From assembly GCF_000210915.2 (NCBI RefSeq), contig NC_016620.1, forward strand, positions 2,108,001 through 2,172,000: a stretch of DNA of 64,000 nucleotides, given 5' to 3'. The position numbers and the translations under genes are program-made. How positions within the stretch are numbered: the stretch's first letter is position 1; every line of letters starts with the position of its first letter. The notes beneath the pieces were generated by a model. It had not been told where the DNA came from and ran no database searches. It saw only the letters and a list, made by a program, of their open reading frames with translations. The DNA comes from Halobacteriovorax marinus SJ. Its GTDB lineage: Bacteria > Bdellovibrionota > Bacteriovoracia > Bacteriovoracales > Bacteriovoracaceae. Positions 8,630 to 17,577 of this stretch are shown here, one piece after another.

Positions 8630-9520
8630 ATGAATATAAAGCACTTTAAAATTATTTTCATAGTGGCAACGCTCTGGTTAGTTGTTGTCACTATTAAGTT
8701 TACCTTCTTTCCAAAAACAGAACACAATCACCAACATCATTCACACGAAAATCCTCATCACGCTCCCCACACCCATGAAGAGCAGGTGGATCAAGTTGTC
8801 CAAGAAGTGAGCGAATCCACAAGCTTTGAGAGTCTTCCCTTTTCATTTCAAGTTGATCAATTAATTCAACGTGGAGACTTTGAAAACTTTAAGCGAATTC
8901 TATCGGCCAAAGAGAATGTAAAAGAAACAATAGACGCTATCTCTAGTGAAGATGGGAGAACTCTTCTCACTAGAGCGAGCTTTGGCGCTCCTCTGCCCTA
9001 TATCAAGTACCTAGTTGATGAGATGGGAGCAGATGTAAATAAGGCCGACAAAGAAGAGATTACGCCTCTCATGGAAGCAGCTGCTAGTGAGAATATTGAA
9101 GTTCTAAGCTACCTACTTGAAAGAGGGGCTAAAACTGGGGCAAAGAATAAGCTAGGTGCTGACGCCTTAACAATTGCACTCTCCTCTGGTGATGCGGCCA
9201 TGGCGAGACTTCTTCTTAAAAATGGAGCCGATCCCAATCACAAGTGGAATAAACATGGAGTCACCCATCTAATGAATGCTGCTAGAAATGGACACTTAGA
9301 CGCCCTAAAAGTCCTTCTAAGCTTTAAGGCCAATATCAATACCCAAGACCTTGAAGGCAATACGGCACTTCACTACGCCGCTTCTGAGGGCTTTAAGAGT
9401 ATTGTGAGTGAGCTTCTAAGAGAAAATGCGACTAAAACCATTAAGAACCAGCAGGGGAACTCTCCCTTAGAGCTTGCGCGGCAAAATAACTTCAAAGAGA
9501 TCGAGGACCTTCTAAAATAA
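8630..9520 (+). CDS. Membrane-anchored ankyrin-repeat protein with His-rich linker
   Basis: 296 residues. An N-terminal transmembrane anchor (about 7-25) is followed by a His-rich segment (about 34-52: HNHQHHSH, then HHAPHTH) that could bind metal, and about five ankyrin repeats from residue 70 to the end (GRTLLTRASFGAPLPYIKYL, TPLMEAAASENIEVLSYLLE, ADALTIALSSGDAAMARLLL, THLMNAARNGHLDALKVLL, TALHYAASEGFKSIVSELL). With no cleavage site evident the repeats probably face the periplasm. Ankyrin repeats mediate protein binding; given the PBP4-type gene upstream, it may be a partner or inhibitor of that enzyme, by analogy with the ankyrin self-protection protein paired with a secreted PBP in Bdellovibrio. 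Confidence 0.85.
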   Translation: MNIKHFKIIFIVATLWLVVVTIKFTFFPKTEHNHQHHSHENPHHAPHTHEEQVDQVVQEVSESTSFESLPFSFQVDQLIQRGDFENFKRILSAKENVKETIDAISSEDGRTLLTRASFGAPLPYIKYLVDEMGADVNKADKEEITPLMEAAASENIEVLSYLLERGAKTGAKNKLGADALTIALSSGDAAMARLLLKNGADPNHKWNKHGVTHLMNAARNGHLDALKVLLSFKANINTQDLEGNTALHYAASEGFKSIVSELLRENATKTIKNQQGNSPLELARQNNFKEIEDLLK

Positions 9521-9527
9521 AAAGGAG

Positions 9528-9658
9528 GGCCTTGATCAGAATTAAAATTGTAATTGTAAGGTAGGATTTTTGTAGTTTGTGATAAGGCCAATTCTGACCA
9601 TTATTATGAGGTTGGCTAAGGTAGGATTTAAGCAATTACGAGTTTGCTGATCAAGGCC
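9528..9658. ncRNA. Candidate structured RNA with duplicated internal motif
   Basis: This gene-free stretch folds by eye into nested stems. The outer stem pairs GGCCTTGATCAG (9528-9539) with its exact 12-base complement (9647-9658). A second stem pairs GTAATTG (9550-9556) with CAATTAC (9633-9639). An inner stem pairs GCCAA (9587-9591) with TTGGC (9612-9616). The same 13-base word TAAGGTAGGATTT occurs at 9557-9569 and at 9617-9629, one copy on each side of the internal loop. No coding frame with a ribosome site fits. The outer stem has no T-run, so it is not a simple terminator. Strand is unproven; plus is favoured because the flanking genes are plus. I do not recognise an RNA family. Confidence 0.6.
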
Positions 9659-9739
9659 ATCGGTACCAACCAGTTACATTTATATATAGCAAGGCGTGTG
9701 CCAACTTTTATCAAACTAATATCTACTACTTAGATGGTG

Positions 9740-9845
9740 TCACTATGGTTCACGGGACAAAAGAGTTCCGAAATGGAACCGGTCAAAACGAAACCGGCCT
9801 AAAGCACTCGGAAATATTTTCAAGGCAGATGCGCACTGCATCATT
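9740..9845 (+). ncRNA. Possible structured leader RNA (weak riboswitch resemblance)
   Basis: The remainder of the gene-free stretch holds several small hairpins: GTTCC/GGAAC (9765-9779, loop GAAAT), CCGGT/ACCGG (9779-9797) and GATGC/GCATC (9828-9842). The order GGGACAAAA, stem with GAAA in the loop, then CGAAACCGGCCTAAA is reminiscent of the c-di-GMP-I (GEMM-I) aptamer, a class that in Bdellovibrio gives an abundant stand-alone RNA. The third helix and closing stem of GEMM-I could not be found, so identity is unproven. Downstream is a small secreted protein gene at 9864 with no clear Shine-Dalgarno sequence. From 9659 to 9739 I see nothing definite. Confidence 0.3.
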
Positions 9846-9863
9846 GTGTGATAATAATCTTAT

Positions 9864-10094
9864 ATGCTTAAAGACTTTATAAAGATTCAAATTATTGCCC
9901 TACTCATCTTAGTAATGAATGCCGTTGCAACACAAGATTTTAAATTGATTGGAAAAGATGAATCCCATCGACAAGGGCCAATCCACAAAGTCACAAAGAA
10001 AAAAGAAGCTCCAAAGAAGGAGTCGACAACTCTTGCGGCTGCCCATTCTCCAAAAGAAATTCTTCTCGATGCCTTGAAGAAATCTCTTAATTAA
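9864..10094 (+). CDS. Small secreted or membrane-anchored protein
   Basis: 76 residues: a hydrophobic leader (about 7-22, IQIIALLILVMNAVAT) then a Lys-rich, polar tail (KVTKKKEAPKKES) and an amphipathic C-terminus. No family was recognised. No good ribosome-binding site is visible before the ATG; the upstream 100 bases are rich in hairpins, so initiation could be controlled by RNA structure. Coding status is moderately supported by the plausible leader and by the position after the RNA candidate. Confidence 0.5.
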   Translation: MLKDFIKIQIIALLILVMNAVATQDFKLIGKDESHRQGPIHKVTKKKEAPKKESTTLAAAHSPKEILLDALKKSLN

Positions 10095-10173
10095 ATCTTA
10101 AAGATTCTAATAGAAATGTAACGATACTTTTTTTTAGATTTGAATATACTTCTTAGTAATTTAAGGAGTTCAC

Positions 10174-10326
10174 ATGAAAATTTTAAAACGTATTCTTTCT
10201 TTTCTTTTTTCAAAAAATAAATCTTACGAAGAAGTTAATGACTATATAGAATTAGAGATGAGAAAAGTCTCAAATCTCGAAGAGAAAAACTTTACTGAAA
10301 AGTTATTAAAGAGAGTTAATTCTTAG
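10174..10326 (+). CDS. Small 50-residue hypothetical protein
   Basis: The frame runs from an ATG preceded by AAGGAG at six-base spacing to TAG at 10324-10326. The peptide begins MKILKRILSFLFSKNK and continues as a charged, helix-prone segment (EEVNDYIELEMRKV, then EEKNFTEKLLKRV). The strong ribosome site and the codon use support it despite its size. The basic amphipathic N-terminus could be membrane-binding. Its last 11 bases overlap the convergent gene. Function unknown. Confidence 0.55.
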   Translation: MKILKRILSFLFSKNKSYEEVNDYIELEMRKVSNLEEKNFTEKLLKRVNS

Positions 10327-10798
10327 TTAGATCTTTAATGATACTTGCGGCCTTGTCCTCTTTTGTAAGAGTATGAACACACTCGATTGTCTTCCACTTA
10401 TTTTTACAACTAAAGGCCGTAGTCTTCATGGGTTCACCTTCTTGAAAGGGACCGTCAGTATAATCAACTTGATTTAAATTTATATTCTCAACGCTAAAAC
10501 TATTTTTCTTTCTGACAGTATAAGGAACTTCATTCACATCATAGCTCACAACACCAGAATTGAACTTAGGACTGATAAAGACGAAACGACCATCCTTTCT
10601 CATCAAGACATGATCTTCCTTTGGACCTGTGGCGAATTTCTTCTTACCGTGGAACCAAACCTGTTTATTTAAAGTATAGACACCCCAGATCTTCTTAGAC
10701 CTCTTATAGGTTGTTTTAATATGAATACTATCCGCTTGTTTAGCATCAAGACTGATTCCCACTAATAGGGAAAAGGAAATTAAAAATATTTTCTTCAC
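10316..10798 (-). CDS. Hypothetical secreted protein
   Basis: 160 residues with a signal peptide (about 1-19, MKKIFLISFSLLVGISLDA). The mature part is Lys-rich and beta-prone (KIWGVYTLNKQVWFHGKKKF, DGRFVFISPKFNSGVVSY) and has two Cys residues in CKNKWKTIEC that could form a disulfide. No domain was recognised. It is transcribed alone, convergent with the 50-residue ORF. Confidence 0.65.
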   Translation of the reverse strand: MKKIFLISFSLLVGISLDAKQADSIHIKTTYKRSKKIWGVYTLNKQVWFHGKKKFATGPKEDHVLMRKDGRFVFISPKFNSGVVSYDVNEVPYTVRKKNSFSVENINLNQVDYTDGPFQEGEPMKTTAFSCKNKWKTIECVHTLTKEDKAASIIKDLTKN

Positions 10799-10959
10799 GC
10801 ATACACCTCGCCCACCTAATTAAGAGCAAGATTGAGTCCAGAAAGTCAATGTATTATTAGACACTTAAGCCACTCTCTCCTGTTCAAACTTTAGACATCC
10901 GACACAGGTCTGATCAGAAATACGCTATTTAAATTAGAGAAGTAAAAGTTTTATAAAAG

Positions 10960-11835
10960 TTAAATCCTATCATCTTCCATAGAATCTGAATGATACAACA
11001 GCCACCTAATACCTATAAAACCAGTAAAAGTATGCTTCTGCTTAAAAAGCGGACTGCTTTCATTTCTAGAGTTTTGGTAGTTTTGATATCCTGCTTGAAT
11101 AAATACCCCTAACCGCTTCCAGTCTCCAATGTAGCTTACAGCGGACTGTGTTCCCAAATAACCTCCAGCAGATTCGTACTCTGGCCTGTCTTGATTAGAG
11201 AACTCCCTTGATACATCAAAGAAAAACTTATGGTACTCCTTTGAAGCAAAATTAACATTCATCAATAGTTTCAATGAACCAAATGTACTTGGTAAACGAA
11301 TATGAAGATCAAAACCAGGAGAAAATACTATTCCTCTATAATGAATACTAGAGAAATCTGTTGATAGAGCTCCCCTTATAGGAAATAACAAACGAGCTTT
11401 AAGCTCTCCTGCTTGATGTGCTTTTAGATAAAACTGGGGTCCTATCTCTCCTAAAATATCCAAGTCGGGCATACCTGCTCTAGTAGTATTTTCACTTGAT
11501 GAAACAGGTAAGTTTCCAGCGCCGGTAAACTCTATTCCAAAACTAGGACTAGAAAGAACCCTCGCACGAACGCCATCTTCTTCATCAACTCTAAAAACTC
11601 TTCCTCTATAACGAAAAGTAGGAAGTATTAAACTTACAGTTTGACTTTGATCAGAGGCTGGATAATGAGGCATAAGAGCAGAACCCACCCCAACACCCAA
11701 TTCAAATAAAGGCTTTTCATCGTTAAGATTCCGCCCTTCTACTCCTTGAGGAGAATTTAAAATTATGAAAAATAAAACCCCACATAAGATAAATCTTAAA
11801 GAGTTTTGAAGATTTCTCTTAAGTTTCAATATCAT
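10960..11835 (-). CDS. MipA/OmpV family outer-membrane protein
   Basis: 291 residues: signal/hydrophobic leader (about 15-35) and a beta-barrel-like body with the MipA pattern near the start (FELGVGVGSALMPHYPASDQ, LILPTFRYRGRVFRVDEEDG) and the GMPDLDILGEIGPQF block that is characteristic of the family. MipA of E. coli scaffolds a lytic transglycosylase and a PBP at the outer membrane; other members are porin-like and respond to antibiotics. Last gene of the RND operon; its ATG shares one base with the stop of the preceding gene (TAATG), implying translational coupling. Confidence 0.8.
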   Translation of the reverse strand: MILKLKRNLQNSLRFILCGVLFFIILNSPQGVEGRNLNDEKPLFELGVGVGSALMPHYPASDQSQTVSLILPTFRYRGRVFRVDEEDGVRARVLSSPSFGIEFTGAGNLPVSSSENTTRAGMPDLDILGEIGPQFYLKAHQAGELKARLLFPIRGALSTDFSSIHYRGIVFSPGFDLHIRLPSTFGSLKLLMNVNFASKEYHKFFFDVSREFSNQDRPEYESAGGYLGTQSAVSYIGDWKRLGVFIQAGYQNYQNSRNESSPLFKQKHTFTGFIGIRWLLYHSDSMEDDRI

Positions 11836-12986
11836 TAAAAAATTACTTTAAAAAAGAAACGTGCATATAAACTTGAGTCAAATGTTCCCTCTCCACGATC
11901 TTTATTAAAGAGACCATCACCAAGATATAAAGACCGATCAAACGAGCTCCCAGTCTGAAATTCAATTAGTGAACCTTTTAGAATGGGCTGTCTTATACCT
12001 AACTCAAAAAATTTCTCTTCAAATGTCAATCGGTCATCTTCATTTGTTCTTTCACTGTACATATACCTCTGCTGCTTCATACCTGAAGCAATAAAAAACT
12101 GTCTTCTGTTGACGACGCCATAAGAAGACTCGGCCCTTAAGTTTGCACCAAAAAGAGAAAAAGAGAATGCCCACGGATTAACAGGGGTCCATTGTAAAGA
12201 AAGAACAGGGAATCCAAAGATTCCAGTAAAAGTAGAAGTTCTAGTGATATAGAAAAAGCCAGGAATAGGAATAAAGTTACCCAACTGACCGTTGTTAGAC
12301 ATAAGTAGCATTAGAACCCAACGATTCCCTCCCTCAGTAGGAAAAGAATAATTGGCCCTTAAACTAATATTTTGAGTTTCGGGACTAAAGTTATCCCCCT
12401 CATAACCAAATGATGAACTAAGCCCAAACATTTTCTTTCCATCAAGCCTTCTAGAATAATGAATTCCTACTTCTGAGCGATACCAATCACGATCAATGAC
12501 TGTTCCAGACCCTAAGGATACAGGGCTCTCTAAATTTAAATTCCCTCCCTTAAGGCTGAACGCTAATGAATTCTTATCTTTTTTATAAACAGGTAAAGAA
12601 ATACTCATATTACTTTCTAAAGACCTAGGAGTCTTTGAAGTGTCGTCACCTTCTTGTATAAATCTCCCTTCATACGATAGAAGAGGAAGCTGTATGCTTG
12701 GCCCTGCAATACCACCAATTGACGAAGCTGCTCCTCCTTGTCTCGGTCTTGTTTGACGGCGCGCCTGAGAGAACCTCATAACTTCCTGCTTGCAACTCTG
12801 AGATAATTTATCAATATTCACTTTTAAACAGTTTACTATTTGCCTAAAGTCTTTTGACTCTCCAGAATCAGAACAGAAGCTATGTATCTGAGATTTGCAT
12901 GACTTTATACTGTGAATATCTTCTTTATCTTTTGCATATACATCTCTAAATAATATAAAAAGTAGAGATAAAAAAATATACTTCAT
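11835..12986 (-). CDS. Predicted outer-membrane barrel protein with Cys-rich N-terminus
   Basis: 383 residues with a signal peptide (about 1-18). The first 50 mature residues carry five Cys (CKSQIHSFCSDSG, then NCLKVN, SCKQEVMRF), recalling Cys-rich GLG1-type repeats. The remainder has alternating hydrophobic/aromatic strands (ANYSFPTEGGNRWVLMLLM, GFFYITRTSTFTGIFGF) and ends in aromatic residues (LYARFFFKVIF), as outer-membrane barrels do. No named family was recognised. Its place between the RND pump and the MipA-like protein suggests an accessory envelope role in the same system. Confidence 0.7.
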   Translation of the reverse strand: MKYIFLSLLFILFRDVYAKDKEDIHSIKSCKSQIHSFCSDSGESKDFRQIVNCLKVNIDKLSQSCKQEVMRFSQARRQTRPRQGGAASSIGGIAGPSIQLPLLSYEGRFIQEGDDTSKTPRSLESNMSISLPVYKKDKNSLAFSLKGGNLNLESPVSLGSGTVIDRDWYRSEVGIHYSRRLDGKKMFGLSSSFGYEGDNFSPETQNISLRANYSFPTEGGNRWVLMLLMSNNGQLGNFIPIPGFFYITRTSTFTGIFGFPVLSLQWTPVNPWAFSFSLFGANLRAESSYGVVNRRQFFIASGMKQQRYMYSERTNEDDRLTFEEKFFELGIRQPILKGSLIEFQTGSSFDRSLYLGDGLFNKDRGEGTFDSSLYARFFFKVIF

Positions 12987-12998
12987 ATAAACCCTTGG

Positions 12999-15900
12999 TT
13001 ATTTTTTATTTAAAATAGTAAAGAAAGAAAGCAATGCAGGTAATGTTGTTATTGTTAACAAAGTTGCAACGAAAAGACCCCAACCGAGAACGAGTGCTAT
13101 AGGCTGTACAAACGCATCAACTCCACCAACACCATATATTGTAGGAAACAAACCTAGGAGCGTTGAAATAGTTGTCATAATTATAGGTCTAATTCGATTG
13201 ACAGAGGCTAAAACAATGGCCTTATCAAGAACTTCGCCAGATCTAATATTATCTTGAATGAATTTTAAATAAATGATCGACACATTTACAACAACTCCAC
13301 TCAAACCGACGAGCCCAATAATTCCCATTAAAGATAAGGATTTTCCATGTAAAACCAATGCCCATACGACACCACTTACCCCCATAGGTAGAGCAGTAAG
13401 AACTAAGAATGGATAAATTACGGAATCAAAAGTTAAACTTATTGCAATATAAATCAATAAGATTGCAATTGCGTAAAGTTTTAGCGTGTCAATTAATGCA
13501 CTAGCGCGATCTTTCTCTCCACCACCGATTATTATTTTCAGATTAGGGTACTTCTCTCTTAATTCTTCTAAGTAAGGAGCCAACTCCTGATTCACTTTCT
13601 TTCCAGAAGTGACTCTCTCATCCACCTCTCCAAAAAGCGTTAATGTACGAATTCCATTTAGTCTCTGAATAGAAGAAGGTCCTAGCTCTTCATATATTTT
13701 TACAAAGTTTCTAATTGGAACAGCTTGATTGTTTGAGTTTCTTACAGTCAAGTTAAGAATACTCTCAATCTCTTCACTTTTAACTAGATTCTTGTTCTTA
13801 AGATTAGAACCCTTTTCAAGCCCTACTAAGATATCTATTTTTTCACTATTTTTTAATATCTCACTTGAAACAAGGCCAGTTGAAGCAGCGAAAATTGTTC
13901 GTGAGATTTTAGATGGGTCGACACCCTGGGAAATCGTAAACTCATTGTCAATTCTAAACCTGTACTGAATTGAGTCCCCTGCAAAGTCAGTTTCTATAGA
14001 ATAAGTTCCACTAATCGATTGAAGTTTCTCTTTAATTTTCTTTATTATAGATATGCCAAAATCAAAATCCCTAGTCGCGATTTGTACTTGCACAGGTTTT
14101 CCAACAGGAGGACCTGGCAAATCGAGAGTGATAGTTGTTTTAACATTGAACTCACTTGAAAAATTCTCAACTTCTTTAGAAATTCTTTTAAGAACTTCTT
14201 TTTCTTTATGTATGAAACTAGGATCACTTGTAAAACTAATATTAATCATAGCGAGGTGTGTTCCGTTTTGGCGACTTCCCCCACTCCCTCCCGTGGTTAC
14301 TTGACCTAAGTCTGAATAAATATTGTCAAATGTTCCATCAGAGATATTTATTAATCTTCTAGATAAATTCTTAACTCGATCAGAAGTTGCACTTAATGGT
14401 GTGTTTTTATCTAATTCAAGACGTACGCTAAGTCCCTCTAAACCCTCGGATGGGACTAGAGAGAATTGATCAAATATTTTTTGGCCTTGAAAGAGTGAAA
14501 TAATAAAAAATAAAACTAGAGAACCCACAACAAAAGCTCTTTTACGTATACTCCATAAAACATACTTCTCATACAAAGATTCAACTTTCTGCATGATTCC
14601 TTTTTTACTCTTATTCTCCTGAGGCTTCATTAGCTCTTCACTATGTACAGGAATAACAAAGAATGCCTCTAAAACAGAAACAAAGAGGAGTGCTATAACA
14701 GTTATAGGAATAACCCTTAAAAACTGACCTATAACATCTCCCATAAAGGCAATAGGCAAAAAAGCAAAAACAGTTGTAGCAACAGATGACATCACTGGGG
14801 CAGCGACTTCTCTAGTTCCCTCTATTGCTGCTCGTGCAGGCGGCAGACCCTGTTCAATTTTCGAATAAATATTCTCACATACTACAATTGCATCATCAAC
14901 AAGCATACCTAAAACGATAATAACTCCAACTACAACTAATGAATTTAATGTAAACCCAAGAAGGAAAAGTATCAAAACTCCACCAAGAATTGAAACAGGA
15001 ATTCCCAAAGAAGTAATCAGCGCAGAACGCCAGTCCAAGAAAATAATAAGAATCACTAAAACTAGAAGAAGTCCGACAATAGCATTTCCTGTAACAATTT
15101 TTAACTTCGTTCGAATATTAATTGATTCATCTTTATATAATTTTAAATTAAGCCCGGAGGGAAGACTCTTTTTATATGAAGTAAGTTCTTTCTTTACACT
15201 ATCAACGGTTCGAATTGCATCAGCACTAGGTGATTTTGTTACAGTAAATAATACGGCAACTTGATCTTCAAAGAGATTACCTGTTTGATTCTCTTCTAAA
15301 TCATAAATAATATCAGCAACATCTTTTAACCTTATTTTTTTGCCTGAGTCATTACTCTGAACAATAAAATCTCCCACCTTCTCTAAACTATTTAAGTCTT
15401 CACCAATAGTCATACTAGCGACAAGCTCACTATTTTCGAATATGCCTCCAGGTTTTTGTTTTGACCAATTTGAAAGTTTTGTAAAGATTTCATCAATAGT
15501 TAAGTCAAACTTTGTAAGTTTAACTCTCTTTAATAAAACCTTTAATTGTAAGTTCGTTATTCCGGTATAACTTACATTTGTAACACCATCTTGCTGCTGT
15601 AAAAAATCTTTTAACTTCTCTGCTTGAAACTTTAAGTCGAAAGGTTTTGCATCTCCATAAAGAGCAAGGTTTAGCACCGGCATACTTTCAGCTTTTAACT
15701 CTGTAACAATAGGGTCATCTACCTCAACAGGGAGCCCATCGACTTCAGAAACCTTTCTTCTTACCTCATTAATTACTTCGTTTGGATCGGGGTAGTTTTC
15801 ATCAACGATGACTGATATAGAACCTGCTCCCATATATGAAACAGAACGATACTCTTCGATACCGTCAACCTCTGCAAGTTTATCCTCAATAGGATCAATC

Positions 15901-16088
15901 ACTAGCCCTTCAATATCTACAGGAGATGCCCCGGGGTAAGCCGCGGTAATATTAACTCTATTGAAATTAACATTGGGTCTCGTCTCTCTTTGTAAAAGGA
16001 AGAAAGAGCTAATACCTAATACAACTGTTACAATTGTTGCATAATGAACGAAGAGTTTATGGGACTGTAAAAAAGATAAAATTTTCAT
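12999..16088 (-). CDS. RND-family efflux transporter (AcrB/HAE1-like)
   Basis: 1029 residues, the usual size, with one N-terminal transmembrane helix, two large periplasmic loops and two groups of helices. The start (AYPGASPVDIEGLVIDPIED) and periplasmic porter repeats are typical of the AcrB superfamily. GMLVDDAIVVCENI in the fourth helix carries the paired Asp residues of the proton relay. Such pumps use the proton gradient to move drugs, lipids or detergents out of the periplasm. It follows the TolC-like gene by two bases. No membrane-fusion adaptor gene is present in the operon, which is unusual for this family. Confidence 0.95.
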   Translation of the reverse strand: MKILSFLQSHKLFVHYATIVTVVLGISSFFLLQRETRPNVNFNRVNITAAYPGASPVDIEGLVIDPIEDKLAEVDGIEEYRSVSYMGAGSISVIVDENYPDPNEVINEVRRKVSEVDGLPVEVDDPIVTELKAESMPVLNLALYGDAKPFDLKFQAEKLKDFLQQQDGVTNVSYTGITNLQLKVLLKRVKLTKFDLTIDEIFTKLSNWSKQKPGGIFENSELVASMTIGEDLNSLEKVGDFIVQSNDSGKKIRLKDVADIIYDLEENQTGNLFEDQVAVLFTVTKSPSADAIRTVDSVKKELTSYKKSLPSGLNLKLYKDESINIRTKLKIVTGNAIVGLLLVLVILIIFLDWRSALITSLGIPVSILGGVLILFLLGFTLNSLVVVGVIIVLGMLVDDAIVVCENIYSKIEQGLPPARAAIEGTREVAAPVMSSVATTVFAFLPIAFMGDVIGQFLRVIPITVIALLFVSVLEAFFVIPVHSEELMKPQENKSKKGIMQKVESLYEKYVLWSIRKRAFVVGSLVLFFIISLFQGQKIFDQFSLVPSEGLEGLSVRLELDKNTPLSATSDRVKNLSRRLINISDGTFDNIYSDLGQVTTGGSGGSRQNGTHLAMINISFTSDPSFIHKEKEVLKRISKEVENFSSEFNVKTTITLDLPGPPVGKPVQVQIATRDFDFGISIIKKIKEKLQSISGTYSIETDFAGDSIQYRFRIDNEFTISQGVDPSKISRTIFAASTGLVSSEILKNSEKIDILVGLEKGSNLKNKNLVKSEEIESILNLTVRNSNNQAVPIRNFVKIYEELGPSSIQRLNGIRTLTLFGEVDERVTSGKKVNQELAPYLEELREKYPNLKIIIGGGEKDRASALIDTLKLYAIAILLIYIAISLTFDSVIYPFLVLTALPMGVSGVVWALVLHGKSLSLMGIIGLVGLSGVVVNVSIIYLKFIQDNIRSGEVLDKAIVLASVNRIRPIIMTTISTLLGLFPTIYGVGGVDAFVQPIALVLGWGLFVATLLTITTLPALLSFFTILNKK

Positions 16089-16090
16089 AC

Positions 16091-17575
16091 TTATACCCCT
16101 TCTACATTTTTACTAACAATATAATTATCAAAAAAATTGTGATAATCTAAGAATTCAACAACCCTCAGCAGTAGACTTATTCTATGTGTTGAAATTTTCT
16201 TCTGATCTTCTATTAAACCCTTACTAAATTCAGACAGATCATTAAAATCAAGCCGTCCATTATTAAAGTCTTTTTTCGCTTCTTTATAAACGTCTTCAGA
16301 AAGACTAATTGTATTTAAATATTCGTCATAAATTTTAAAGTCTTTCTCAAGAATATCTTTCAATGTTTCATAACGTTTTAAAGCACGATTTCGTGCTAGC
16401 GTCTCTCTCTTATTTATTGCAGCGACTTTGTACTTTGTTGCAATAGCAGTCGCATTAATTGCACGATTTTTGATAGGAAGTTCAAGTTTTAGTGCTGCTG
16501 TAATATAAATCGATTGATCTTCTAGCAAATTTGAATAGACCTTACTATAGCTCTCATTAACACCGACACTGCCTGCTCGAATCTCTAAATCTAGGTTTGG
16601 TTTATTCTTCTCCATCAATTCCTGATAATCATACTGGGTCGCCTCAGATTCTAATGCCAATAGCTTCATTTCACTTGTCAGTATTTTATCTTGCTGCTTA
16701 AAAGTTTTATTTTTTCTAAAAGAGTCTTTAAGAGTTTTAAATAATTGATCCGCCTTAACTACACTAATTTCTTGTATATTAATATTATATGTAGCTAGAA
16801 ATGAATTCTCTAACTCAATAACTCTTTTTAAAATATTGCTAACGCTAACAGTACAAGTACTATTTTCTTTCATTCCCAAGAGGTATTCTCTCCTCGAAAT
16901 TGATCTTTTTTTATATTTACTATTTAATTTACGAACTTGTTGTCCAACTTCAGAGCATATCTTCTTTTGAAAGTTAAGCTCCTCCTGGGCTTCTAGTAAT
17001 TGAGCATACTCAGTTAAGGCTGTCACTAAAGTCAACTTTTGCTGATCTTCAGCTTTATAAGATATATAACGATTCTGAGCTTCATTTTTCTTTCGAAAAT
17101 AATCATATTCATGCCCTAACAAAGTTTGAAACAAACTAGTCTTAAACTTAAATTCGACTGTAGGTGAAATATAAGAGTACTCTGGCGGAGAAAAAGAGTT
17201 TGGGTAGTCAGTAGAGCTATCCAAAACTCCCGCAGATAATTCGGTTTCAAATCCATATTCCCAAATCTTTGATACTCCTAAAGTAGTTTTAAAAGCGGAT
17301 TGCCTAAGTGAAGAGACCGGAGAAAGAGGAGGAGTGTCTCTGCGTTCAAAACTTGTCTCAACAAAGCCTTTAGTTTCAAATAAAGTCAAATTACTTTCTA
17401 TTATATGCTCATTAGACTTCTTATCATCTTCATAGGCCTGAATTGATAATGACTTCTCTCTTACTTTACTTAAAAGATTATCTACAATTCCATTTTCTGC
17501 TGCTTCTAACTGAGGATTACAATTAAAAGCTACCAATAAAAGAAAAAAAATTAATAACTTTATCATCCTACTCAC
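16091..17575 (-). CDS. TolC-like outer-membrane efflux protein
   Basis: 494 residues with a signal peptide (about 1-25). Long helical, charged stretches (about 195-300 and 380-480) with the internal duplication typical of outer-membrane factors alternate with two beta-strand sections (FVETSFERRDTPPLSPV; KPNLDLEIRAGSVGVNES). It should form the trimeric exit duct for the RND pump encoded just downstream. The start lies two bases from the TetR stop, so the genes are coupled. Sequence match to TolC is structural rather than close, as is normal for the family. Confidence 0.85.
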   Translation of the reverse strand: MSRMIKLLIFFLLLVAFNCNPQLEAAENGIVDNLLSKVREKSLSIQAYEDDKKSNEHIIESNLTLFETKGFVETSFERRDTPPLSPVSSLRQSAFKTTLGVSKIWEYGFETELSAGVLDSSTDYPNSFSPPEYSYISPTVEFKFKTSLFQTLLGHEYDYFRKKNEAQNRYISYKAEDQQKLTLVTALTEYAQLLEAQEELNFQKKICSEVGQQVRKLNSKYKKRSISRREYLLGMKENSTCTVSVSNILKRVIELENSFLATYNINIQEISVVKADQLFKTLKDSFRKNKTFKQQDKILTSEMKLLALESEATQYDYQELMEKNKPNLDLEIRAGSVGVNESYSKVYSNLLEDQSIYITAALKLELPIKNRAINATAIATKYKVAAINKRETLARNRALKRYETLKDILEKDFKIYDEYLNTISLSEDVYKEAKKDFNNGRLDFNDLSEFSKGLIEDQKKISTHRISLLLRVVEFLDYHNFFDNYIVSKNVEGV

Positions 17576-17577
17576 CT

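Noticed and set aside
9557-9629. The repeated TAAGGTAGGATTT words as CsrA sites
   Set aside because: CsrA needs ANGGA; here GGA is preceded by TA, so the A at the first position is missing in both copies.
9528-9658. Outer stem read as a simple terminator of the ankyrin gene
   Set aside because: The two arms are over 100 bases apart and no T-run follows either arm; the nested structure fits a folded RNA better.
9740-9845. Firm annotation as a c-di-GMP-I riboswitch
   Set aside because: Only part of the consensus is present; the third helix and the closing stem could not be traced.
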